The notes beneath the pieces were generated by a model. That model saw nothing but the letters and a program-made list of their open reading frames with translations, was not told where the DNA came from and searched no databases. Below are positions 44,519-53,376 of a DNA stretch of 64,000 nucleotides, piece by piece. Source of the stretch: Nereocystis luetkeana (taxonomy: Eukaryota; Sar; Phaeophyceae; Laminariales; Laminariaceae); NCBI GenBank assembly GCA_031213475.1, contig JARUPZ010000005.1, positions 5,948,988-6,012,987 of the forward strand, read 5' to 3'. Numbering within the stretch: position 1 is the first letter of the stretch; every line of letters starts with the position of its first letter. The position numbers and the translations under genes are program-made.

Positions 44519-46188
44519 CAAGGTTCCCCTCCGGGAGGTGCCTAGGGGAGTGGCGCAAGAAATATTACTCGTGGTTTGCAATACCTGCCCACCTGTCTGT
44601 TTAGAACTGTACAGTAACTGCGTCCGCCCGTCATTTACAACGTGAAGAACACACAACACACATATTTTTGAGGACAGACTATGTACCGCTGTTGTTTGTA
44701 GCAATAGTGTGGGATCATTACTACTACAATCATATAAAAAAGGGTATACGGGTAAGTGGATTTGATCCTGAACAGACGCGACGCGGCGATCAATCCAATG
44801 CTTGCGGCGTAAACGTAAGTAAGTACAAAAAGTTGTGCGAGGTCGAGGTTGCGACATGATACTTTGTGACCGGCTGAGTAAAATCCAGCACATACAAAAT
44901 ATATTCCGGCAAAAAAATGTTTCTTCGTGCTCAGGGTAAAATAAACAGAACATCGAGATAATGAGAGTATACTCGCAGTACATACTCCTCGCAGTACATA
45001 TTCCCGAAATACTGCTGACATACTCCTCGCAGTACATATTCCCGAAATACTGCTGACATACTCCTCGCAGTACATATTCCCGAAATACTGGTAGTGCTTT
45101 AAGTATTCGAGTTGTACCCAGCTCAAGTAATTTGCTCCAACTCCCACTCGTCGGACCATCTGTGAGTGATTTGTGCCGAACAATGGGCTTGAGAATTGTC
45201 GGCACGGTGCACAGACGGTCGAAATATACTTAAACGCCCAACTAGTACTGAGCATATTGAGAGTATTTCGGTACTGCGAGTACTCGCAGTACGAACCAAC
45301 GGACGAAATACTTGAAGTATACTTGCACTACCCGCATCAGTACAGAACCCCGAGATACATAAAACACTCGCAGTATCTGCGGCATGCAGCAGTACAAACC
45401 CGAAATACTGCGAGGAGTGCACGAAGTACCTACAGTGTTTTCTCGAACATACTTTGCTTTAGTCCCAAGTAATGAGAGTAACTGTGAAATGTTGAGGTAT
45501 GTACGCACGCCACGCATAAAACTGAAAAGCGCGCCCAAACTCCGCGGTCTCTTACTTGCGTACAAACACACAACAACTTGTATTGTATCATATGATATCA
45601 TAGATCGTACGTATAAATACTATTAATAATATTAATATTAGTAGGTCAGAAGAGCAAGGTGGGTGTACTGGTACAAAATAAGTAAAAAGGTGAAAATAAA
45701 AAGACGCGAAGGTCGTGGGTCCGGGGTCGAACACCGGTGACGAAAACAAAATCAAGCGAAGGTTCGGTTATCGTCTACCAGGTATGCTACAACAGCAGTA
45801 CAACTGCTGTAACGGTAGTTTTTTTCTTAATCTAAATCACATTGTAGGATATTTTAGAGTAGTAGCTTGTACACGTACAACCGCATGTATGCACAGCATT
45901 GCTGCAGTACTGCTACTACTGCTGTAAAATGTCATGTTGCTAAAATATACGGCCGCAGAAGATACGCGTACTGCAACAAAGGAACGGGTACTGCTGTGCT
46001 CTTTCAGCTCGCGCTAGGACCTATCGGTCAGCAGTGTAGGACACACAGCAGCCAGTAACTACTGTACGTACTGCTGTAAGTATTTTTGTACGAATGTTGA
46101 TGTACACGATTCTCGTACGACAGATTGGTTGTGAATGACACGATTTAGAAATGGTCGGTACAGAGCAAAAAATGCCGGTCACACATAG
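44515..46188 (-). repeat. Interspersed repeat family A, inverted copy interrupted by the LINE
   Basis: The reverse complement matches 3210-5270 block by block, with an expanded internal array at 44970-45110 (CATACTCCTCGCAGTACATA, three units of about 45 bp). The LINE begins where the match stops at 46188, and the family resumes beyond it at 52070-52270. TACCAGGTA occurs at 45776, at a point where the plus copy lacks it. Confidence 0.65.
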
Positions 46189-46197
46189 CAGCAGCAC

Positions 46198-47889
46198 GTG
46201 TGTATTTTCCTAAATAGGCCAATGCCGACGACAAGAACAATTTCTGCTCATACGGAGTGCGCCGTGGAGAACGTACAGGGGGCCTCCGGCAGGGGAGATG
46301 ATCGGTTCGGGGTAGCCATCCCAGAAGGGAATGGGCCGCTCCGTCGGAATGCGTTCCGTTTCACCCAGGTACTGCCGAGGCTACACCTACGTTATGACGG
46401 CGCTACAGTGACGGGCGCTCATAGAAGGAGACAACTGGAAAGATCGTGGCGGTCAGCGATTTCGCAGGATGAGGACGTCGCGAACCCAGCTCAAACCCAA
46501 CAGACAGAAGGGAGGGAAAGAGAGGAGGAAGACGCAGAGTGCACGTACTGCGGACAGGCTCTGGAAGACTCGGCAGGGGCGTCGAGGGGCATTCACATGC
46601 AAGTACCCGTCCCGTGCTCCCACGGGGGGCTTGTGTACGCCAGTTACATGCTGGAACGAGCAGACCGCCTCGCGAGAGGGCATACTGACCCGAGGTCCTG
46701 TGTCGCATGCCGCCACGAGGGGGGCGGGGGAAGACGACCCCCCCACCCGGCGGAGCTTGCTAGTGGCTTACCAATGGAGGAGTCGGGGGGGAGATGGGCA
46801 ACGTTAAGGAGCACCATGCAGTTCACCGACCTCCTTCAACGGGACGCCTCAGGACCGGGGCCGGCTAGATACTTGACAACCGGCGTATACAGCTCATTCG
46901 AGCACATGGTACGTGCCCACGGGAGGAGCTCAACCTCTTCGTTCCTCTTGTGCTCCCTGTTCAGCGATGCTCTGGGCCTGCCTCAAGCGGCCTACCTTGA
47001 TTTCCCACGCTCGAGGGAATGGGAAATGGCCGTCGGCCGCTACCGTACGCGGTTCGCCGCGCTCGGGATTCGATCGGAGGATGTCCTGCTTCGATTATCT
47101 AACCGGAGGCTCTACATTGGGCCCCATGTTCAAGAATACTTGGCGGGCCTCGACGCTGAGTGGGAGGAACGCTTGACGAGATGGACTCTCGGCGTTCAAA
47201 ACGCGCTGGCGGAAAGTAGCGCGCTCCCTCCCTTTCCGGTGGAGGCGGCGCCCTCGCCGGGAGCAATGGGGCCGGCGCTAGAGAGAGATCCGATGAGGAG
47301 AGGGCAGCTGGACCAAGGACGTGCAGCTCCGAGTATCTCAGAGAGCCACCAAAATGAGGGGAGCCGGGATACCACGCCAGCAGAACAACCCAGAACGCCC
47401 TGGACAAGGTCCGAGGCAGCGTCGACAACCCCCGGACCGACAGTGCCAACCAACGTGAGGGAGGGGGGAGCGATCGCAAGGGGTAGACGAGGCCGATCGA
47501 GAGGTTCTGGGAGGGGTCCACGAGGAAGCAGTGCAGGGAGAGGGGCCGACGCGAGTACGGAGCGAAACGCCAGGCGGGGGGGTAGTGCGCCACCCTCTTC
47601 AGCTGACGGAAGGAGGGAGGGGGCTGGGGGGGGGGGGAGTGGGGGGAGCGGAGGGAGAAGGGGAAGCGTGGGGCCCGGGGGGGACAGAGGGATCGGGGGG
47701 AGCGGGGGGGGAAGGGGGAACGGAGGGAGCGAGGGGAGCGGGGGAAGCGGGGGAAGCGAGGGGAGCGGAGGGAGTGGAGGGAGTGGGGAGAGCGGGGGGA
47801 GCGGAGGGAGCGGAGGGAGCGGGGGGAACGGGAGCCGCGAGGAGAGCGGGAGGAGCGGGGGAAGCGATGAGAGCGGCGAGAGGGGGTAG
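46198..47889 (+). CDS. LINE N-terminal ORF with RING-like finger and G/S-rich tail
   Basis: A 563-codon frame; an alternative start is the Met at codon 9 (46222). C115-x2-C118, C140-x-H142 and C168-x2-C171 form a RING-like half-finger, lacking the usual second His/Cys pair. A mostly helical region follows (DAEWEERLTRWTLGVQNALA), then Pro/Ser-rich sequence and a very long (Gly-Gly-Ser)n run from the GGGAGCGGG minisatellite. The frame closes inside this repeat. The region could bind RNA or protein in the LINE particle, as LINE ORF1 proteins do, but that is inference. Confidence 0.55.
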   Translation: MCIFLNRPMPTTRTISAHTECAVENVQGASGRGDDRFGVAIPEGNGPLRRNAFRFTQVLPRLHLRYDGATVTGAHRRRQLERSWRSAISQDEDVANPAQTQQTEGREREEEDAECTYCGQALEDSAGASRGIHMQVPVPCSHGGLVYASYMLERADRLARGHTDPRSCVACRHEGGGGRRPPHPAELASGLPMEESGGRWATLRSTMQFTDLLQRDASGPGPARYLTTGVYSSFEHMVRAHGRSSTSSFLLCSLFSDALGLPQAAYLDFPRSREWEMAVGRYRTRFAALGIRSEDVLLRLSNRRLYIGPHVQEYLAGLDAEWEERLTRWTLGVQNALAESSALPPFPVEAAPSPGAMGPALERDPMRRGQLDQGRAAPSISESHQNEGSRDTTPAEQPRTPWTRSEAASTTPGPTVPTNVREGGAIARGRRGRSRGSGRGPRGSSAGRGADASTERNARRGGSAPPSSADGRREGAGGGGSGGSGGRRGSVGPGGDRGIGGSGGGRGNGGSEGSGGSGGSEGSGGSGGSGESGGSGGSGGSGGNGSREESGRSGGSDESGERG

Positions 47890-48130
47890 TGCGCCACCTT
47901 CGTCAGCAGGCAGGAGGTGGGAGGGGGGAGCGGGGGCGGGGGGGGGGGCGAGAGAAACAAGGGGGCAGGGGGGGGGGCGGGGTGGAGGGAGTGAGGGAGG
48001 CGGGGGAAGCGGGGTGAGGCGGAGAGAACGGGGGAGGCGAAGGGGGCGGGGAGAGAGGGGGGAGCATATAGGGCAAGGGGAGTGGAGGGCGAGGGGGGCG
48101 AGGGGGGGAAGGAGGGGGAGGAGGCAGCGG
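47620..48130 (+). repeat. GGGAGCGGG minisatellite within the LINE
   Basis: An 8-12 bp G-rich unit (GGGGGAGC, GGAGGGAGC) repeated dozens of times, translated as Gly-Gly-Ser in one frame and Gly-Ala/Glu-Gly in others. Length change here shifts the reading frame between the two RING-like fingers, so copies in the genome probably vary. Confidence 0.85.
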
Positions 48131-48669
48131 AGGGAGTGGGGAGGAGTACCAGGAGCGAACCTACCAGAGAGGAGAGAGTTAGTGAGGGTAGAGGAGAACC
48201 GGAAACAGGAGGGCCGCGGAATGGTGGGGGAAGAAGGGGGAGAGAAGGGAGAGAGACGAGCCAAAGAAGTGGAGGGGAAGGAGCCGCAATAGAGGACAGG
48301 GGGTCTGGGATGCCAAACGACGAGGGTCCAACCGGAGGATCTCCCAGGGCGTCGGGGAGGAGACCCGGGAACGGGACGCGCCCCAGGGCCTTCCTTGGCG
48401 ACACCACAGGGGAAGTGGCGTGCGGGGTCTGCGTTGTAACGCTACAACTAGGGCACCGGGCGGTACGCTTTCCATGTGGACAAGGGCGCCACGTGCTTCA
48501 CGCCCGTTGTGTGGTGGAGGCCCTTGCGAGAGGCGCAGCCCCGGCACCTCTCCGCTGCCCAGCAACCAACTGCGGGGCACAACATCCAAGACGGGAACCA
48601 CTGCAGGCAGCGGTCCAAGCGGACCCGGGGCTTCGTAATCGGGCCGCGAGGATGGGAGGGGGACCATAG
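48082..48669 (+). CDS. LINE segment with RING-H2 finger
   Basis: After a Glu/Gly/Arg-rich linker, 48421-48575 encode CGVC, then PCGQGRHVLHARCVVEALAR and LRCPATNC: C-x2-C, C, H-x2-H-x2-C, C-x4-C, the RING-H2 order. In the E3 ligase family such fingers recruit ubiquitin-conjugating enzymes. Here the last pair spacing is four, not two, so function is not assured. It continues in another frame into the reverse transcriptase region at 48669. Confidence 0.5.
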   Translation: MEGEGGEGGKEGEEAAEGVGRSTRSEPTREERVSEGRGEPETGGPRNGGGRRGREGRETSQRSGGEGAAIEDRGSGMPNDEGPTGGSPRASGRRPGNGTRPRAFLGDTTGEVACGVCVVTLQLGHRAVRFPCGQGRHVLHARCVVEALARGAAPAPLRCPATNCGAQHPRREPLQAAVQADPGLRNRAARMGGGP

Positions 48670-49037
48670 ATGATGAGGACCTTCGCAGCCGGGGGCTTTG
48701 GTACGGGTGGGACCAGAACAGCTTGGGTATAGGGTCACCACTTGATGCCGTTTCCTTGGATGACCTGGGCCAACGTTTCGCAACCGGGAACAACGTGCAA
48801 CCGCAGTTGGCTGGCGCACACGCGCGCATTAGCATTCACGTGCTCGGCATCCCCAACCACGCTATGGGTGAGCACAGGCCGAACACCGGACGGCCGAATC
48901 AAGAGGCGACAGAGGTTCGCGTTGGTGGAGAGCGGGGGTATAGTACTCCTGCTCCCATGGCTGATAGCATTCACCAGGGGAGGGGACCTGAGGCGACGGG
49001 ATACCGCCCAAGAAGATTCGGAGAAGACGAAGCTTGA
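48669..49037 (+). CDS. LINE linker region ahead of the reverse transcriptase
   Basis: Reads SRGLWYGWDQNSLGIGSPLD then AVSLDDLGQRFATGNNVQPQ in the coding-like frame, then passes into a different frame near 49037, where the reading continues as FTRGGDLRRRDTAQ and the KLERA segment. This is one of the frame shifts of this copy. Confidence 0.45.
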   Translation, partial: DDEDLRSRGLWYGWDQNSLGIGSPLDAVSLDDLGQRFATGNNVQPQLAGAHARISIHVLGIPNHAMGEHRPNTGRPNQEATEVRVGGERGYSTPAPMADSIHQGRGPEATGYRPRRFGEDEA

Positions 49038-49853
49038 ACGGGCGTCGTCTGCGTGTCGCCACGCGGGAGAGGTCAAAGTGGCAGCTCGCAACCTGCAAGC
49101 AGAGCCACGGTCAGCTGGAAACGAAACGACGTGGAGCACGCTGGTGGCCAAGTTCCCCTCCGAAGATCGCGCCGCAGTGTCCGCGGCGGCGGCGGCTGCA
49201 GTGTTGGCGACCGCCACCGAGGTGGAAGACGGAAACGCCCCTCCGTGGCGCCCTGACGATGAGTACGCCTCCGAGGTGCTCTTCGCTGTCATCAGCCCCC
49301 GCAGTGCCCTTTCAGGCCCCGGAAACGACGGTCAACGCTTTGCGCACCTGCAATCCATCATCCACACCGACATCGGACGGGAAAAGTTCGGAAAGGGCAT
49401 GACAGCCTTCTGGCAGAGAATCGTCGACGAGCCGCACGCGTTCCCGCCAGAATTCTGGCAGCTCTTCTTGCAGTCGAGCCTCACTGCCTTGGGGGAAAAG
49501 TGCCGGCCGGTTTGCGTTGGCATGACATGGAGGCGGCTCATCACCGCGGGGGCTATGCGACAGTGGCGGCCGCGGTTGGAGGAGGTCTACCGATAGGTGA
49601 GGCAGTTTGGGGTCGCCGTACCCGGAGGAGTGGAGCATGTGGGACTGAGGGCTGGGACGTTACACGAAACGGGCAACTGGGTCGTCCTAACGGACTGCTC
49701 CAACGCCGTCAACACGGTTAAACGGACGGCGGTGCTTGAAGAGGCGGCCAACTGTGTTCCAGCGCTCACGCCGTTTGTGGCGAAGTGCTACGGCACAAGA
49801 CCCGCCGACGTGTATTCCGGATGGACTCAGGGGAGACCAGGACGATCGCCTAC
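49038..49853 (+). pseudogene. LINE reverse transcriptase, fingers and first catalytic part
   Basis: Contains WSTLVAKFPSEDRAAV, SALSGPGNDGQRFAHLQSII, GEKCRPVCVGMTWRRLI and, after an in-frame TAG at 49594, FGVAVPGGVEHVGLRAGTLH and NWVVLTDCSNAVNTVKR. LTDCSNA is motif A with the catalytic Asp. A frame shift lies between about 49810 and 49854. Another stop (TGA, 49914) follows in the next frame. Confidence 0.6.
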
Positions 49854-51866
49854 TCCAGCGGTGTCCAGCAAGGGGACCCCATGGGGCCGGCAATGTTCTG
49901 TCTGGCGTTGCGATGAGGTCTGAAGCGTTTCCGACAGGACTTCGAAGGAGAAGGAGTGGAAGCCTTCGCCTACATGGACGATGTATCTCTCGGCCTTATG
50001 GGGGTCACGGCCAACACGATTAGAGCTTTTGCCTTCCTCTGGCGAGAGCTAGACGACATCGAAATTGTGGTCAACCCCGCCAAGACCGTAGCACTACCAC
50101 CAAAAGGACACGTCCCGACGGCAGAGAAGATAACGCTCCTGGAGAGCGTTGACGCCCGCATCGCAGACGAAGGAGGGGTGACGGTGGTGGGTGTCCCGAT
50201 CGGCTCGGATGAATACGTGCGGGGGCGAGCAATGGAGGTAGTGAGGGACGGAGGTGCGGACCGCCTTGCACGCTGCCTTGCTAACATGCCAGACAAGCAA
50301 GCGGCGGCCCTCATCACCGTCGAATCCCTCGGGCAGCGGACGGGCTACCTCGAAAGGGCTCTGGACCCGGGGCTGTCACTCGAAGCATGCCGAAGGGCCG
50401 ACAACGGGGCTCAGTGGGCCTACGAAAATATCCTAGAGCTACCGGGAGCGGCGGACGCACAGTCGTTTTTCCAGGAGGGGTGCCCGGCCAGCCAACTGAC
50501 TCTAAAACCCTACCAACAAGCCCAAGCACGCCTTTCTACGGGAGCAGGAGTGTTAGGGCTGCCGCCGACGGAAGCGAGGCGAATGTTTGCCTCAATTGGG
50601 AGTAGGGTGGGCATCCTGCCGGAGGTTCTAGCAGACCTCACGGGCCCGCTAGGAGACAGGGTAAAGAGGGGTCTCCCTCATTCGAGCATCATTGCTGAGC
50701 TCGGTGGCAGCCTGCGAGAGACCAGGGACACGTGGGGCGTGACTAAAGAAGCGATGGAGGGCATCGTCCCCGAATCCTGGCTGGAATGGAGCATGGGTGC
50801 AGAGGGGGACCTGGCCCCAGGGCCCCCTGAAGCCGACATGCTGGCGGCGCATGATACCGTAACCACTAACTCCCGGAAGGCTCAACAGAGGTTGGGCAAG
50901 CTGGTGAATCAGGGTCGACACGCTGCACACACAGCCTCGCTGGAGGGGCTACCGGAGATTACACGCCCACCTAAACCAGGCGACCCGCAGAGGGGGAGCG
51001 AGACCAAGGCCTTCGCCAAAGATCGCTACAGGAGTCTACAAGAAGCAGGAGCCACTGCTTGCCTTCGGGCGAGGCCAACAGGCTCGCTCCGTGTCATACC
51101 AGCAGAGGAGTTCGTGGGCATGGGAAGGCGCTTCAAAGGAATCGAGGAGCACGTGGCGGTGAGGTGCCCCTGCTGCGAGGCAGTCGACATAGACACACGC
51201 CACGCACGCATCTGTCCCAGAGCAGGGGCACAGGTAAACCAACATCAACCGTTGGTTCACGCGATCTCCCGCACGCTGAAGCGGCTGGGAATCCCTCACC
51301 AAGTGGAGAGCGGCGAACCGTTCACTGCCGACCGGAACTTGCGGATGGACATCGTTGTCAGGAGAGGAGGTCTTCGGGACGCTTCTAACAGGAAATACAG
51401 GAAAACGTCCATCCTGCTGGACGTCACCCATGCAGACCCGCAAGCGCAGGTCCACTTGCGAGGAGGCAGCGCTGATCATGACGAACTAGCTGCCTCTACC
51501 TCCTAGGCGCGCAAGCGCCAACACGACGCGCGTCCGGGACATGTGTTCCTCGACTAGCGAAGCCACAAACTAGCCACCTTAGCGGTGGAAAGCTTTGGGC
51601 GCCTCGGGGTAGAGGGCAGCAACTTCATCGACCAGCTGGCAGCTAGCGTCGTGGGGGGGAGGGATGGTGGGTCGATGGCAAGGAAGGGGGTAGTGAAGGA
51701 ACGCCTGCTCCAAATCGTCTCGGTGACCACTCAGGTCGCCATTTCGAGGAGGGTGTCGAGGTTCAAGCTTCAGCTTAGGGACCGCCAAGAAAGAAGAAGG
51801 AATAGGGGGGGAAGGGACGACAGACCCACACCGATGGCGTGGGGATGGAGCCTGGATGCAGCTTAG
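49854..51866 (+). pseudogene. LINE reverse transcriptase (motifs B and C), CCHC knuckle and endonuclease-like tail
   Basis: One frame from motif B (SSGVQQGDPMGPAMFCLAL) through AYMDDVSLGL (motif C, 49968-49997) and a long thumb/linker to a CCHC knuckle (CPCCEAVDIDTRHARIC, about 51163-51215) and a nuclease-like segment with RNLRMDIVV and ILLDVTHAD, the paired acidic residues expected of a PD-(D/E)xK domain. Stops at 49914, 51504 and about 51552 interrupt it. The last part, 51580-51866, keeps the helix (AVESFGRLGVEGSNFIDQLA) that usually closes proteins of this type. Confidence 0.6.
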
Positions 51867-52069
51867 GATTTAAAAATAGAACGTAATGAGAAGGAAGGAG
51901 CAAATACAGCAAATAGAGTAGACAAGCCGAAAGTTGGCACGGGAGGGAGGTAGACTTGGTGCATGGGTTTCCTTTTGTTTACGAGGTCTTCTTCTTTCGG
52001 GAAAGTTATGAGTGATCCATGTTGAAGATCATGCTGCACATTGTCGGATGGCAAGAGAAATAATAATAA

Positions 52070-52270
52070 TAATAATTTCTGCTGTAGTACTGAACGTGCA
52101 GCGCGCATCTGCCGTATGCGCATAGTATGCTGCATGCTTTTGCTGTTGGCGCACTGTACCGAGCACAGCTGGAGCAGTGGCAGTGTTGGATCACACACAG
52201 GAATACGCAGAAGAAGCAGCAACGAGAGAGGTGATGATACAGGCCGTACACCAGCCTGGGTTTGAACGTA
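52070..52270 (-). repeat. Family A remnant beyond the LINE
   Basis: The reverse complement matches 2990-3190 (CTGTGTGTGATCCAACACTG, CTCCAGCTGTGCTC, ACTATGCGCATA, CAGTACTAC). It is the part of the inverted family A copy that lies on the other side of the LINE. Confidence 0.6.
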
Positions 52271-52794
52271 AAAACGTATGAAAAAAAATCTGGTACCTGG
52301 TAAAGCAGATAGATGGTGAAATACGGACGGCGGGCTCCGACCAACACAACGAGCCACAGCAATACTGCGCATATGGGTGTGTCGCACACGCACACCGTGT
52401 GGGCGGCAGCGTTGAAACAATGGGATCTATCTGTGATTGCCTGTTGCGTACCTGGTGTGAGGAAAACAGACACAAACACCTGGACAACAATTTACCGATA
52501 CGTACGTCAAAAATAAGGCCTCTCGTACTGAAACCAGGGAAATCGTCTTATCCACTCCCGCCGGAAAAAAACGTTTGAGCGCCCGCCACGCGCTCCAGAG
52601 TGCACGGATCGCGGAGAGACCTAGACCAATGTGTCCGGCCGGGCTTCCCGTGTCCGAGTACTTGGTGTTTTGCCGAAAAGAGCTCGTACAAAGAGAAAAG
52701 TTGGCAAAAGTACGTAAAATTGACAAAAATATGTACGAGTATACATACATGTTTTCAACATCATGAGCAGATGAAGAAGGTACAGTAGTAGCAG
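52271..52794. other. Stretch without a supported gene
   Basis: One TACCTGGTA motif (52294). Minus-strand open frames here are Cys/Leu-rich with no domain and overlap the repeats on either side. No gene is supported. Confidence 0.4.
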
Positions 52795-53350
52795 CAGCAC
52801 ACAGCAGCAGCAACAGCAGCAGACGCAACAACAACATACCAGGTACTTTGAACAGCAGCAAGGTCACACATCTGTCGGTCGTTGTGTATTTTGCACCAAG
52901 CCCTTTCACGGGTGGTGTACACCTAACACCGAGTACATTCGTGATCACACAACTGCTTCCCTTTGGTCCGTTTACCTTGGATTTGTTTTATACCAGGTAT
53001 TGTCATACCGAGCTATGGCAGTTGTCCAGTCGCACGCTCTTAGCAGCAGCAGGAAATCGAACGGGCAAGAGCAACAGAGCCAGGCCCACATACTGCCTCC
53101 TGTTTCGCTGTGCTGTGTCTCAGCGAGGCACCTAACGCGGCCGACACTGCTCGACCGCCTGGCCGATATCCTACTTGTACGACTAAAATGCCAAGACACC
53201 TGTGATACGACAACCACTTCCAACAACGAAGAATTTTCTTTGCTGAATTTTCTCTGTGTTGAAAATATCAACAAATTTGAAATCGCCAGCTTTTACCCCT
53301 CCACTTTTCGGTTTTTGACCAATCTCAGCGACACCAGGAGCAACAGATAC
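52795..53350 (-). repeat. Repeat family B, inverted copy
   Basis: The reverse complement matches 7385-7940 nearly throughout, including GGCCTGGCTCTGTTGCTCTT, the motif site (52991), GTACTCGGTGTTAGGTGTAC and CTGCTGCTG runs. A second motif site lies at 52837. The left edge of the Copia fossil B follows directly. Confidence 0.7.
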
Positions 53351-53376
53351 AGCAGCAGACCATACAGTGATCTGTT

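Larger units (their letters stand above)
46189..52077 (+). mobile_element. LINE (non-LTR retrotransposon) with RING-like fingers and restriction-like endonuclease tail
   Basis: A 5.9-kb element on the plus strand. It has an N-terminal region with two RING-like fingers, a long G/S/E-rich spacer, a reverse transcriptase (fingers with SGPGNDGQRF, motif B GVQQGDPMGP, motif C AYMDD), a CCHC knuckle and a PD-(D/E)xK-like C-terminal domain, and ends in an (AAT)n tail at 52058-52077. There is no LTR and no APE domain. The CCHC plus endonuclease tail places it with R2/NeSL/CRE-type lineages by layout. It carries about four frame shifts or in-frame stops in the reverse transcriptase part and two near the C-terminus, so this copy is dead. 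Confidence 0.7.

Noticed and set aside
47196-48407. 403-codon minus-strand frame rich in Pro, Leu and Ser
   Set aside because: It is the antisense of the Gly/Ser minisatellite of the LINE.
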